From Mesorhizobium qingshengii (GTDB taxonomy: Bacteria; Pseudomonadota; Alphaproteobacteria; Rhizobiales; Rhizobiaceae), in contig NZ_FMXM01000017.1 in the NCBI RefSeq assembly GCF_900103325.1, positions 1-64,000 on the forward strand: a stretch of DNA of 64,000 nucleotides, given 5' to 3'. The translations under genes were made by a program, and so were the position numbers. The stretch's first letter is position 1; each line of letters begins with the position of its first letter. The notes beneath the pieces are model-generated. The model searched no databases. It saw only the letters and a program-made list of their open reading frames with translations, and was not told the origin of the DNA. Below are positions 9,121 to 18,235 of this stretch, in pieces.

Positions 9121-9488
9121 GGCCACGCTGATGCACGACGTCCGCATCGGCACGATGTGCGGGCGTTTGTTCGGCTGCTGCATATGACGTTCGCGCCACT
9201 GCTTCGCGCTCGGTCGAGCTGCTGCCCAGGCGAACGGGTCGAGTTGCGTCGGATTGGGCTTGCGCTTGGTCATGCCGCAACGCTCCGATCTTGACTCGCT
9301 GTCACGCAGCATGCCGACGATAGCAGAAGAACGCCCCCTCAATAGTGGATCTCGCGATGTAGCGGTCTTCCAACTCGAACCCCGAACACTCTGCAATTGT
9401 TGGCACACAGGACAGGACGCGAACGTGTAACCTCTGCCCTCGCAGGGACTGGCAGGAGTTGTAAAGACGTCTCGAGCCGTATCCGGTC
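9121..9488. other. Gap between small genes and the type IV operon
   Basis: No intact gene. On the minus strand from ATG 9273 a short piece reads MTKRKPNPTQLDPFAWAAA, which resembles the start of small rhizobial proteins with a TQLDLFAWA motif, but the rest does not continue as a recognisable protein. This region also has to contain the end of the virD4 transcript; no clear hairpin terminator was found by eye. Confidence 0.4.
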
Positions 9489-11432
9489 CTACTCGTCCTC
9501 TTCATCGGGAACGGTTTCATCAAAGATAGCTGACCAATTCCTGGCGGTCCCGGCAGGCGAATTCCCGGCACTCCTGGTCGTCAGCACCTTGAGTTTCCGT
9601 GCCGCGGCGGCAAAACGGGTTTCTATCTCAGTTCTGGAATCTGGCCGGGAAGCAGCCGGGTCCCCCGGCAGGCGGCCGGAATCCGTGTGTGATGGGGTCA
9701 GCGCGGCCGCGGCAGTTGCCCGACTCTCATGCTCACCGATCCTGGAATACAGGCCTCCGGTCGCAGGCACGGCCATAGGCGGCAGGAACTCTGTCCGCGG
9801 TACATCGGGCACGTTGAGTTGTGAGTATTTCTCCATCGCCACATAGGGGGCCGTTGCAAAGAAACGTAGCTTTTCGCCAAGGACAGGCCTTTGTCCCTCG
9901 GCCAGGATAATCATCTTGTCAGCCGGCAGCTGTCTGATCTCCTGAGGCATCATCAGGTCACGTTCGCGGAGCTGCTCGACCTTGGTCCGCCGATGAAGCC
10001 CCATCAACTCGATGGTGCGCGACTCGGTCTTGTAGCGCACCGTCCTCTTGCCCAGCCCCTTCGAAACACTCTCGGCGGTCGCCTGATCGTTAGCGCCAAG
10101 AACAAGTTGATAGCCGCAATTGCCCATCAGCGAATGACGAGTGGTTTCACCATAAATCTCATCAAGGTTCTTGAGGTCTTGAATGACGAACGCCATTTTT
10201 ATTTTGTAGCCGGCGACGTAGGGCAGCTTGCTCGTAATCTCACTGAGCTTTCGCAGCTGCCGGAACTCGTCCAACAGAAAGTAGACCGGCACGACGTGTG
10301 GATCGTGTGCGAGCAACAGCACATCGAGTGTCTGCTGGATAAAGAGCGAGAGCAGCGGCTTCAGAAGCGTGAGATCGGTGATGTTCGGCGCCAGGTAGAT
10401 CGATATCGGCCGGTGCTTCAAGGCCCGAAGATCCATGTCGGTTACCGAGGTGGCCGCGATCACACGCTCGTTGCGAAACGGCCGCAGAGCCTTCTGGATG
10501 TCCAGCAGTGCGGAGGCGGCAGCCCGTTCGGACAGCGCGATGTAGGCATTGAAGCTCTCGCGTGTGAAGCGCGACAGGTAAGGTTCTCGTTCCTTGATCA
10601 GGGCCATCAGGGCCTGAAGATCGACACCGCTGTTGAAGAAGGATGTCACTTCGCCAAGGTTGCGCCGGTCACGATAGAAATCGCTTTCGTTGATGTAGCT
10701 GATCGCGCCTGCTATCGCGATTTGGGCCGTCGCCTGCCAGATCGAATTCTCCGACTCCGTGTTTTCCGGCACGAGAATGCTGGCGATATTCTGGATGTCT
10801 GTCGTGCGATCACCCCGATCCGATCTGATGAAATCAAGCGGGTTGTAACGGTGGCTTCGTTCCGATCCCGGGGCAAACAGGAACACCTGGTTTCCCTGTG
10901 CTTTCCGGTAGCCCGCCGTCGAACGAAAGATCTCTCCCTTGAGATCGGTGACAATCATCGAACCTTGATGGGTGAGCGCATTCGGGATGACGTAGGAAGC
11001 CCCCTTGCCCGAGCGTGTCGGCCCTATCACAAGATGGTGACGTTCATCTTGAACGCGCAGGATCTGTCGACCGAAGCGCCCGAGGATGTGGCCCTTTCGC
11101 CGAAACCAGTGGCCACGGCGTAGCGAGAGCAGATTTTGAAAGCTTGCATCGCCAAGAGGGTTGGAAACGGATCTAAGACCGGCATAGGCGAGCGCGCCCG
11201 CACAAACCAATGCGAGGATGACGGCGCCCAGGCTGACACGCTGCAATACAGGGCTGTCGTGATACCGGATCAGTTGCTGAAACGGCGCAAAGGGATGTTT
11301 CGTGATCGTGGCTTGAAGGATGCGGCCGTCGCCATGGAGAAGCTGCAACGCCAAGCCATAGGCGAACAGCCAGACAACAACCGCCATTACGATGCAGAAC
11401 GCAACGTAGGCAATGCGATAAGCGCCGGTCAC
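9489..11432 (-). CDS. virD4: Type IV secretion coupling protein VirD4/TraG
   Basis: Inner-membrane coupling ATPase of 647 residues that hands DNA or protein substrates to the VirB channel. Two N-terminal membrane helices (about 8-30 and 66-86) precede the P-loop GPTRSGKGA (about 137-145); the Walker B region VYFLLDEFRQL lies near residue 370, and conserved TraG/VirD4 blocks such as RYNPLDFI are present. The C-terminal ~70 residues are variable and end in an acidic EEDE. Last gene of the operon, sharing ATGA with virB11. Its presence argues for conjugation or effector delivery rather than simple DNA uptake. Confidence 0.95.
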   Translation of the reverse strand: MTGAYRIAYVAFCIVMAVVVWLFAYGLALQLLHGDGRILQATITKHPFAPFQQLIRYHDSPVLQRVSLGAVILALVCAGALAYAGLRSVSNPLGDASFQNLLSLRRGHWFRRKGHILGRFGRQILRVQDERHHLVIGPTRSGKGASYVIPNALTHQGSMIVTDLKGEIFRSTAGYRKAQGNQVFLFAPGSERSHRYNPLDFIRSDRGDRTTDIQNIASILVPENTESENSIWQATAQIAIAGAISYINESDFYRDRRNLGEVTSFFNSGVDLQALMALIKEREPYLSRFTRESFNAYIALSERAAASALLDIQKALRPFRNERVIAATSVTDMDLRALKHRPISIYLAPNITDLTLLKPLLSLFIQQTLDVLLLAHDPHVVPVYFLLDEFRQLRKLSEITSKLPYVAGYKIKMAFVIQDLKNLDEIYGETTRHSLMGNCGYQLVLGANDQATAESVSKGLGKRTVRYKTESRTIELMGLHRRTKVEQLRERDLMMPQEIRQLPADKMIILAEGQRPVLGEKLRFFATAPYVAMEKYSQLNVPDVPRTEFLPPMAVPATGGLYSRIGEHESRATAAAALTPSHTDSGRLPGDPAASRPDSRTEIETRFAAAARKLKVLTTRSAGNSPAGTARNWSAIFDETVPDEEDE

Positions 11433-12454
11433 GGGTTGTCCATCGGCGAGAAATAGATTTCCGAGACGCAGCGCTTTCCGCCGTGCCGCCGAAGCTGAAT
11501 GACGATCGGGATGACGCTGCGGATGTATGAGATCAGATCTGCCTTGGGATATGCGGCCGAGAGGCCCGATTGCATCACCATCATGGCGAGCTGCTCATAG
11601 GCGCCATGTGGCGTGTCGGCATGGACGGTCGACATGGATCCGGGATGGCCCGTGTTTATGGCGCGCAGAAATGAAAAGGCTTCCGCTCCCCTGACCTCTC
11701 CGACAATCAGCCGGTCCGGCCGCATGCGAAGCGAGGCCTCCAGGAGAGTCTGGATCGTGACACTGGCCGTGCCTTGATCACCTTTCGAAGCAAGCAGGTG
11801 GACAGCATTGGGCTGCGGCGGAAACAGTTCCCGCGTGTCTTCCAGCGTTATAATGCGCTCCTGCATGTCCACCGACTTCAGGCAGGCGTTCAAGAATGTG
11901 GTCTTGCCGCTCGAGGTGCCGCCGCTGATCAGGATCGACACGCGGTTGGCGATTGCAGCACGAACAAAGCCATAAACGTCGTCGCAACGCAGAACGTCGA
12001 TCAGCGATCGCACAACATCACCCATGCCGCCGATCGCGACAGAAACCCGGTCGAAGGCACCGGTGTCGCGATAGTCATCGAGGGTAAAGTCGCCGACCAC
12101 CTGCTTGCGGATCGAAACGGCGCCGCCGCACGGCGCGGCTGGCGGCAGCACGAACTGAATGCGTTCGCCCGAAGGAAGGGCCGCGGAGAGGACGGGGTGG
12201 GCGGGACTGATGAACTGATTGGTGGTGGCTGCCACGCGCTCGCCCATATTGGCGATTTCGGCTTCGGTCAGCTTCGGCATCGCGTGGAACTCCATATGAT
12301 CGGCACCGAGCCGCTCGACATAGACATGACCAGGTTTGTTGATCGAAATTTCGATAACTTCGGGATCGGCCAGGAACGCCTGCAGCGGCTCAAGCGCCCG
12401 GTACAGGAAGTAATGCTGGTGGCTTGCAGCAAGCTCAGTCGAGGCCACGTTCAT
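11429..12454 (-). CDS. virB11: Type IV secretion ATPase VirB11
   Basis: Hexameric traffic ATPase of 341 residues at the cytoplasmic face of the channel. The P-loop GGTSSGKTT is at residues 178-186, followed by the Asp-box region LEDTRELF and the conserved MRPDRLIVGEVRG with ARA-type Arg residues. Length and order are typical for VirB11. The start overlaps the end of virB10 by 20 bases and the stop overlaps virD4 by four, indicating translational coupling. Confidence 0.95.
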   Translation of the reverse strand: MNVASTELAASHQHYFLYRALEPLQAFLADPEVIEISINKPGHVYVERLGADHMEFHAMPKLTEAEIANMGERVAATTNQFISPAHPVLSAALPSGERIQFVLPPAAPCGGAVSIRKQVVGDFTLDDYRDTGAFDRVSVAIGGMGDVVRSLIDVLRCDDVYGFVRAAIANRVSILISGGTSSGKTTFLNACLKSVDMQERIITLEDTRELFPPQPNAVHLLASKGDQGTASVTIQTLLEASLRMRPDRLIVGEVRGAEAFSFLRAINTGHPGSMSTVHADTPHGAYEQLAMMVMQSGLSAAYPKADLISYIRSVIPIVIQLRRHGGKRCVSEIYFSPMDNP

Positions 12455-13694
12455 GGCGGATTTCCTTCATGGCCTCCGCCAGTGGATCTTGATAGATCGC
12501 GGAGAAATCGAGATCCTGACGGACGAAGACAAAGATGCGTTCGCCCTGGGGGACGCTGATCGTTGGCGGTATCTTGACGCTGTCGCCAAGCACCTGATTG
12601 GCCATGTCCGAAAATGTCTGGGCAATCGTGGAGCGGGCGATGTCTTGCGCGCGCTGTCCTTCGTCACTGCCGCCCGTCGCCGCCTGGCTGCCATACCCGG
12701 TGAGATAGCTGGCGCCGCCGCCAACGATCGACAGCAGGATCGCTGCCCCAAACCGTTCGCGGAACTTGTTGTCGACCCGGCCGGTGAGACCGGAGCGGCC
12801 GAGACTGTCCGCACCGATCGAGTTCAGGCGCACGCTGACGCCATCGTCGCGAAGCAGCCGTGTCCAGATGACGAAGATCCGCTTTTGTCCTTGCGTGATC
12901 TCCGATTGGTATTCGCCGATCAGGCGTGTGCCGGCGGGGATCAGAACGCGCCTGCCGTCGAAGGAATAGACGTCCTCGGATACGATCGCACGGACTTGAC
13001 CCGGCAGATCGCTGACGATCGCGGTCTCCAAAATTCCGGGAATGAGCGTGCCTTCGGGAACGAGCGCGTCTATGCGCTGAATCTTCCTGGCGATGGCGGA
13101 GCGATCGCCGATGCCTGCCGCGGCTGCAAGGAATTTGCTGTTGCGGTCCTTACCAGCAACCACCGCTCCCGGCCCTCCTCCAGCCTGTGGGGCGTTCTGT
13201 TCGCCAGCGGATCCCTTGTTGTCGAACACCACCATGCTGGAGCGAAAGCGCTTCGGAAACTCATCGGCGGGGACCGCTGTTGCATCAGGGGGTTCGGGTG
13301 AAGCCGCAGGCGGTGGCGGAACATTGAACGGCGTCGTGTCGGGGCTGTCCCTGGGTGGCGCCGGCGCCGGCGGTGGCGGCGGTGGAGGCAACGCGATGAT
13401 GGCGGGTTCGGCCGGTTTCGGTTGCGGTTCACCGTCGCGAACAAAAGAGGGTGGGCGAAAACTCGTGGTCGAGAATTCCTCGTCGCCGGCCAGGATGTCG
13501 CGCGGGGGTGCCTGACGGTCGGCCAGGACGAAGTATCCGGCGACAAGCCCCGACAAGATCAGGGTGCCACCGCCGATCAGATGCTTGCGGCGCATGGATG
13601 TGTCGGCGATCGCGGAATCGCCGCTGCTCGCCAAGGCCTCCAGTTCTGGACTGCGCTGGATCAATTCCCGCTCCTCCTGCGGACCGTTGCCCAT
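12435..13694 (-). CDS. virB10: Type IV secretion core protein VirB10
   Basis: 419 residues spanning both membranes. A cytoplasmic N-terminus precedes one inner-membrane helix (about 40-60), then a periplasmic Pro-rich segment with a run of prolines (about 98-125), then the C-terminal TrbI/VirB10 barrel domain (about 190-410) with VPEGTLIPGILET and RVLIPAGTRLIGEY. VirB10 senses ATP use by VirB11 and VirD4 and forms the outer-membrane core with VirB9 and VirB7. The start overlaps virB9 by 34 bases. Confidence 0.95.
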   Translation of the reverse strand: MGNGPQEERELIQRSPELEALASSGDSAIADTSMRRKHLIGGGTLILSGLVAGYFVLADRQAPPRDILAGDEEFSTTSFRPPSFVRDGEPQPKPAEPAIIALPPPPPPPAPAPPRDSPDTTPFNVPPPPAASPEPPDATAVPADEFPKRFRSSMVVFDNKGSAGEQNAPQAGGGPGAVVAGKDRNSKFLAAAAGIGDRSAIARKIQRIDALVPEGTLIPGILETAIVSDLPGQVRAIVSEDVYSFDGRRVLIPAGTRLIGEYQSEITQGQKRIFVIWTRLLRDDGVSVRLNSIGADSLGRSGLTGRVDNKFRERFGAAILLSIVGGGASYLTGYGSQAATGGSDEGQRAQDIARSTIAQTFSDMANQVLGDSVKIPPTISVPQGERIFVFVRQDLDFSAIYQDPLAEAMKEIRHERGLD

Positions 13695-14473
13695 TTGTCC
13701 CTGGCGGGACCAAGCACATCCGGATCGGCAGTGCCGAAGTCAGGCTTTCGCAGATTGAAGATGCAGATCCACTGGTCACCGTCGCGTAGCGTGAACTGGG
13801 TGGCGACGCCATCGACGACGATGTACTCGCCCTCCTTGCGAAAATTCCTCAAGGTCTCGGAGAAATCCGAATTGACCGCGAAGATCGCTGGAACACGCCC
13901 GGCGAACCCGAAAAAGGTCTTGCTGCCGTCGTCGAAGACCAGGGAAGGCTTCAGCCGGGCATCGCCAGAATACGAATAGTCGATGTTGACGTTGGCCTTG
14001 TCGATCCCCGCGATGTTCGGCCAGGCGACGCGCTGCTCAGCCTCTTGCCGCAAGGCAGCGTTGAGACTTTTGTCTGGATAGAAGAACCGGATGCCGAAGA
14101 CCTCCTTGCCCCTGTCTGGAGCACTGTCATCCAGTTCGAGAAAGTAGATGCGCCTGTTGGTGACGACGTTCATGTTCGTCGTCACATTTCTGGCGATCGG
14201 CTTGACGAACAGGATGTTGCCCTTGTCGGCCGGCACCACCTGCCAACTGTCGCTGTCGCCCAGCGAGATGGTTTCGAATGTCTCGTCCTCGTCGAAGACG
14301 ATCATTGTCGATATGCCGTAGGTGGCGGAGACCCGCACGACGTTGTTTTCCTGATAGGTGATGCTGGTCACGCGCGAATCCAGGGCGCCAGCCTTCGGGG
14401 CCTGTGCGCTGCTCGCCGGCGTGACCAGCTTGCCCAGGATCAGGATCGTCACGACAATCAGACCCCGCCTCAT
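13661..14473 (-). CDS. virB9: Type IV secretion core protein VirB9
   Basis: 270-residue periplasmic/outer-membrane core component. A signal peptide is visible (MRRGLIVVTILILG up to about residue 23), then the conserved start of the mature protein (LDSRVTSITYQENNVVRV) and the C-terminal CagX/VirB9 beta domain with FGFAGRVPAIFAV and DGVATQFTLRDG. The stop codon lies inside the start of virB10 and the ATG overlaps the virB8 stop. Confidence 0.94.
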   Translation of the reverse strand: MRRGLIVVTILILGKLVTPASSAQAPKAGALDSRVTSITYQENNVVRVSATYGISTMIVFDEDETFETISLGDSDSWQVVPADKGNILFVKPIARNVTTNMNVVTNRRIYFLELDDSAPDRGKEVFGIRFFYPDKSLNAALRQEAEQRVAWPNIAGIDKANVNIDYSYSGDARLKPSLVFDDGSKTFFGFAGRVPAIFAVNSDFSETLRNFRKEGEYIVVDGVATQFTLRDGDQWICIFNLRKPDFGTADPDVLGPARDKWATVRRRSGN

Positions 14474-15174
14474 CCTGCTGAACCGGGCGTTACCGTTTCC
14501 TGGTCGCGGCGGTAGCTGTAGACCTGGAAGCCGAGCGGGTTTTCAAAGCGCCATTCGTTCTTGAGCGGCGTCTGGGTATAGCGAAATCTCACAACCGAGA
14601 TCCAATGCCTGTCGACGGCTTCGGTGTCGCTCCTTTCGGTGGTGGAGAAGCGAACGATGGCGGTGCTGTCATTGGGGAACGACACGGATTTGATGTCGAC
14701 CAGGACACGCTTCAGCCGGCCATGGACCTTCGCCGGATTTTGCGGATTTGCCGCGCTGAACAAAGTCTGGAGGTCGCGCGCGGCGTCGCCCGTCGACAAC
14801 AGCGCCGCGATGCCGAAATATTCATCGATCGAAAAGGGATCATAACCCTCGCGGTTGCGAATATAGCGCACGACGTTGGCCTGGGTAACGGCCTCCTGAC
14901 CGGTGAGAGTGGACGCCTTGGTCAGGCCCGACTTCACCTCGATATATCCGGTGTTTTTGTCGACTTCGACGACATACGGCTCGAAGCTTTTCAGCGGCAG
15001 CATCAGCACCACCGCCAGCAGACAAAGCAGGCCAACCGCGGCAAAGACCAGGGTGAAGAACCAGGCAATACGGCTTGAGCGCCTGGCGCGTTTGAGGATC
15101 TCATTTTCCCAGATGTCGCCATCCTGGAAATAGGATCGAAGCCCTTCGTCCGTGCTTCCGGCCATGCGTCTCAT
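14470..15174 (-). CDS. virB8: Type IV secretion protein VirB8
   Basis: Bitopic inner-membrane assembly factor. A cytoplasmic N-terminus (SYFQDGDIWENEILKRARRS) precedes one membrane helix, then the NTF2-like periplasmic VirB8 domain with VVEVDKNTGYIE and NREGYDPFSIDEYF. The frame is open further upstream to 15255, but that extension overlaps virB6 and does not look like VirB8; the ATG at 15174 (or 15165, MAGSTDEG) is preferred. About 234 residues, typical for the family. Confidence 0.92.
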   Translation of the reverse strand: MRRMAGSTDEGLRSYFQDGDIWENEILKRARRSSRIAWFFTLVFAAVGLLCLLAVVLMLPLKSFEPYVVEVDKNTGYIEVKSGLTKASTLTGQEAVTQANVVRYIRNREGYDPFSIDEYFGIAALLSTGDAARDLQTLFSAANPQNPAKVHGRLKRVLVDIKSVSFPNDSTAIVRFSTTERSDTEAVDRHWISVVRFRYTQTPLKNEWRFENPLGFQVYSYRRDQETVTPGSAG

Positions 15175-15211
15175 CCCGTTTGTTTCGATGCCATCTGAAG
15201 GTTTCGCGCCC

Positions 15212-16213
15212 CTATCGTGGATGTCCATTGGCGGTGATGGCGCGCTGCATGGCATCGCGCGACAAGGTCTGCGGGGTGTGCAGTCTTGCTTGCACGCGAT
15301 GGACGGCTGCCTGCATCTGCCGGGCCGAGCCGCCCAAGGCCCTGCGACCGAACAGAACGCCCTGCATGGTCAGTGCGCGCGAGCGATGACCGACCGGAAT
15401 TGACAGCCCGCCGACAATGCCCTGGGCCAGGGACTGGATCTGGATGAGCACGAAGCTGCCGGCGAGGCACAACATGATGAAGGCCCCAAGATCGCTGAGC
15501 TTCAGCTCGCGACTGCCGGAGATCTGGTTGATCTTGGTGAGCTCGGGCGCCATGGCCGCGATCAGGAAGGCGGCGATCACGTAAACGAACAGGGGAATGA
15601 GCGCGTAAAGCAGCGACTGGTTCAGCCATCCCATCGCATAGGCGCGCGTGGCATCGAAGAACATGCAGGCAATGAAGACGGGCGCGGTGCCAAGCAGGAC
15701 CCACAAGATCACCTTGGCGAGGACCAGGATGCCCAGGGCCACGGCAACGAAGAGCCCGGCGAAGGCCATGATGATCATGCCGATCAAGGCAGGCAGGACG
15801 GAGAAGTAGCCGGCCTGTTCGGAAAACGTCGACGCAGCCAGATTGGCCGTCTCCCATATCTGGGAAAGGCCGTTGGTCGGTTCGGTCACGCCAGTGGCCG
15901 ATGCGGACAGAACGGCGCGCCCCGCGGCCTCCGGGACCTTGGTGAGCCACAGGTAGACGAGTGTGTCGAAATTCGACCAGGTGCTCACCAGAACGAGGAT
16001 GACGAAGACCCTGGCGACCCTGCCGATGATCTCGGCGGCGCTGAGCCGCGACATGCCAAGAGCGAGCTGCGCACCATAAAAGAGGACGACCAGGATGAAG
16101 AGCAGGCGAAGCAGCGGCTCGATATCCCGGCTGAGGATTTCGAACGCGCGTTCGGAGAAATTCTTGCCGGACGCATCGATGCGCTGCAGCAGCTCGCCTA
16201 TGAAATTTTCCAC
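15212..16213 (-). CDS. virB6: Type IV secretion polytopic membrane protein VirB6
   Basis: 333 residues with about six hydrophobic helices in the TrbL/VirB6 pattern, including the conserved block ILWVLLGTAPVFIACMFFDATR and a following helix pair. VirB6 forms part of the inner-membrane translocation pore. It follows the small lipoprotein gene by nine bases. The C-terminus after the last helix is Arg/Gln-rich and presumably cytoplasmic. Confidence 0.92.
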   Translation of the reverse strand: MENFIGELLQRIDASGKNFSERAFEILSRDIEPLLRLLFILVVLFYGAQLALGMSRLSAAEIIGRVARVFVILVLVSTWSNFDTLVYLWLTKVPEAAGRAVLSASATGVTEPTNGLSQIWETANLAASTFSEQAGYFSVLPALIGMIIMAFAGLFVAVALGILVLAKVILWVLLGTAPVFIACMFFDATRAYAMGWLNQSLLYALIPLFVYVIAAFLIAAMAPELTKINQISGSRELKLSDLGAFIMLCLAGSFVLIQIQSLAQGIVGGLSIPVGHRSRALTMQGVLFGRRALGGSARQMQAAVHRVQARLHTPQTLSRDAMQRAITANGHPR

Positions 16214-16222
16214 CGCCCTGCC

Positions 16223-16441
16223 CTATTCCACATGATGTGCAAGCGCGTCGATCGCCGCCTGCGCTGCCCGTCTGTCCGAATTCACCGCCTGCATCGGGCC
16301 GCACTCCACGCGAGGGTCGGACGCGAAGCCGGTGAGGTTGACCGGTCGTTTGCAGGGTGCGGATTTCTCTTTCGCCGTACCGCACCCCGTCAGCACCAAG
16401 ACGCCGCAGATTGCTATCAATGCGCGCCGCGACGGTCTCAT
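16223..16441 (-). CDS. virB7: Small lipoprotein, VirB7-like
   Basis: 72 residues with a lipoprotein signal and lipobox LTGC (Cys20), so the mature part is only about 52 residues with two further Cys. Its place between virB5 and virB6 and its size fit VirB7, the lipoprotein that staples VirB9 to the outer membrane. Related small lipoproteins in this slot are also described as entry-exclusion proteins, so the exact role is open. The start overlaps the virB5 stop by four bases. Confidence 0.7.
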   Translation of the reverse strand: MRPSRRALIAICGVLVLTGCGTAKEKSAPCKRPVNLTGFASDPRVECGPMQAVNSDRRAAQAAIDALAHHVE

Positions 16442-17136
16442 CTGTAGGTGAGCGCCTTTTTCGTGTTCGAAATATCGGTCAGCCTGCGCTGGTTCTCCGC
16501 CTGCAGCGACTGGACGGCACTGTTCATGACGCCAATCATCTCGTTGAGCGTCAGTCCCGTCTGGACCTGGAGCTGCGTGTTCTGGTCAATGGAGCCTTTG
16601 ATGTCCTTGGCCTGCCCGATCCCCTGACCGGCATTTTCGAGTGCTGCGCGCCGCGTCTCCACGGCCTGCCGCGAGCCGGCAATCAAGGCCGACACACCCA
16701 GGACGGTCTTGACCAGTTCCTCATAGGATTTGTCGCTGGCCAGCGAACTGTTGTCCTTGCCCGAAAGCGATTTCACCAGTTGCAGGCCGTTGATGAAGGC
16801 GGTCGCGGCCTTGGCAATTTCCGGATCCATCGATCCGAAATCCGGCATCCCGCCTTGAAGCAGGCTGTCGAGGGACGGCACCGAAGAGACACTGAAGCCA
16901 TTGCCGATCGCCAGGTCCTTGAGCGCGCCGACATCGCTGCCGCGGTCCCCGGTGACTGCCTGCAGGGTCTTCTCGACCGTGGTGAGAATGTCCTTGTTGG
17001 TGTCCAGGATTTTTGCTGCCTTGTCGGCAGTGTCCTTGGCGACCGCGTAGTTGGTCTTGTCGATCACCGGGATGTCTGCCCTTGCGGAACTGACGGTGAG
17101 TGCGACGGTGGCGAGCAGGACCAAAGCATGTTTCAT
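16438..17136 (-). CDS. virB5: Type IV secretion minor pilin VirB5
   Basis: 232 residues with a clear signal peptide (cleavage near SARA-DIPV). The mature part is mostly Ala/Gln/Leu-rich helix, as in VirB5/TraC, ending in a helical LQAENQRRLTDI stretch. VirB5 sits at the pilus tip and helps contact the recipient or host cell, so it is expected to be among the faster-evolving parts. An ATG preceded by ggagaacacc is a good start. Confidence 0.88.
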   Translation of the reverse strand: MKHALVLLATVALTVSSARADIPVIDKTNYAVAKDTADKAAKILDTNKDILTTVEKTLQAVTGDRGSDVGALKDLAIGNGFSVSSVPSLDSLLQGGMPDFGSMDPEIAKAATAFINGLQLVKSLSGKDNSSLASDKSYEELVKTVLGVSALIAGSRQAVETRRAALENAGQGIGQAKDIKGSIDQNTQLQVQTGLTLNEMIGVMNSAVQSLQAENQRRLTDISNTKKALTYR

Positions 17137-17167
17137 GGTGTTCTCCTTTTCACTGCTGGATGAGACT

Positions 17168-18235
17168 TCATTGCGGGGTGAGAAGCAGGCCAGGCTTTAC
17201 GTCGAGACTTTGCACGCAGCCTTGCGTCTGCGTGCTCCACACCAGGCCTGTGCTGTCGTCACAAAAGCCGGCTGTAGGCGGGTCATTGTCTTGATCGCCT
17301 TTGGTGTAACGTCCCGAGCGGCTTGCGCCGGACATTTCGCTGAGCGTCAGCGCGTTGCTGGAATTGACCAGGTCGGCAACGCTCGCGCCAAGCTGGATCA
17401 CGCGGTTCAACATCTCGATGTTGGCATTGCGGGCGCCGGAATTCTGATCCCAGCTGTCCTGGATCGTGCCGGTTGCCTGTGTGCCGAATTGCTGAAACCA
17501 GGAAGCGACGCCGCCTGATCCATCGTCGATGGCGCTGGTCAGCCCCATGGCGTTCAGCGTCGCGGTGCGCATGCCCGTATAGGCTTCGCCGGTGCCGCCA
17601 TAGTTCAGCGGTATCCCGGACTTGTCGGAGCCGCCAAACGCCGGCAGCCATCTTTGCGTGATGTTGGCGACATAGCCTCGTGTTTCGCGAAACGGCGGAA
17701 TGCCACCGTAAGTTTCGACATTGCCGGCGCCAGAATTGTAGGCGGCAAGTGCCAGCGCGACGTTGCCGTGGAAGCGCTCCAGCTGCTGCTTGTAATAACG
17801 CGCCCCGCCGCGAAGATTTTGCTCGGTACTGTAGGGATTGACGCCAAGCTCAGCGGCGGTTGCAGGCATGAGCTGCGCCAGTCCGATCGCGCCAGCGCCG
17901 GATTTGGCGCAAGGGTTGAAGCGGCTCTCCTGATAGACGAGGGCCAGGAACTGGTTCTCGTCGACGCCCTCCTCGCGCGCGATGCGTCGAACCAGTCCGG
18001 CTATGGACGGATTGGCATTGGCCGCGGCGACAGGATCGTCCGTGCGCGCCGGCCGGTAGAGCGCGCACGTGACGCTCTGATTGTTGTTCAGGCGCTCCCG
18101 ATCGACGCCTTCGATCGCCGTGACCTTGCCGTTGCCCTCCTTACGTTTCTGCAACACGGTACCATCGATGGTCGGGATGTCGGCGGCGGCGGGCGAGGCA
18201 AGCAGCACCAGCAGCAGCGGGAAAGGCCGGATCAT
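17168..18235 (-). CDS. Second lytic transglycosylase with extra C-terminal domain
   Basis: 355 residues. A signal peptide (MIRPFPLLLVLLASPAAA) is followed by an SLT domain (about 75-215) with the catalytic Glu in ALVYQESRFNP and motifs GLAQLMPATA and ALAAYNSGAGNV. A further ~135 residues (after about 220) have no recognised family and include two Cys that could pair near the C-terminus (FCDD ... QGCVQS). The start ATG 18235 overlaps the virB4 stop (ATGA); an upstream in-frame start at 18271 would extend into virB4 and is rejected. It cuts peptidoglycan locally so that the channel can pass, and lies where Vir operons rarely have a second such enzyme. Confidence 0.88.
   Translation of the reverse strand: MIRPFPLLLVLLASPAAADIPTIDGTVLQKRKEGNGKVTAIEGVDRERLNNNQSVTCALYRPARTDDPVAAANANPSIAGLVRRIAREEGVDENQFLALVYQESRFNPCAKSGAGAIGLAQLMPATAAELGVNPYSTEQNLRGGARYYKQQLERFHGNVALALAAYNSGAGNVETYGGIPPFRETRGYVANITQRWLPAFGGSDKSGIPLNYGGTGEAYTGMRTATLNAMGLTSAIDDGSGGVASWFQQFGTQATGTIQDSWDQNSGARNANIEMLNRVIQLGASVADLVNSSNALTLSEMSGASRSGRYTKGDQDNDPPTAGFCDDSTGLVWSTQTQGCVQSLDVKPGLLLTPQ

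Noticed and set aside
6640..9488. Possible tRNA or small RNA genes in the gene-poor DNA.
   Set aside because: No cloverleaf or TTC-loop consensus was found by eye; a covariance-model search would be needed to say more.
9891..11123. A 410-codon open frame antisense to virD4, and similar long frames antisense to virB11 (11774-12559) and virB10 (12453-13301).
   Set aside because: They are complement shadows of strongly conserved genes, a common effect in high-GC DNA.
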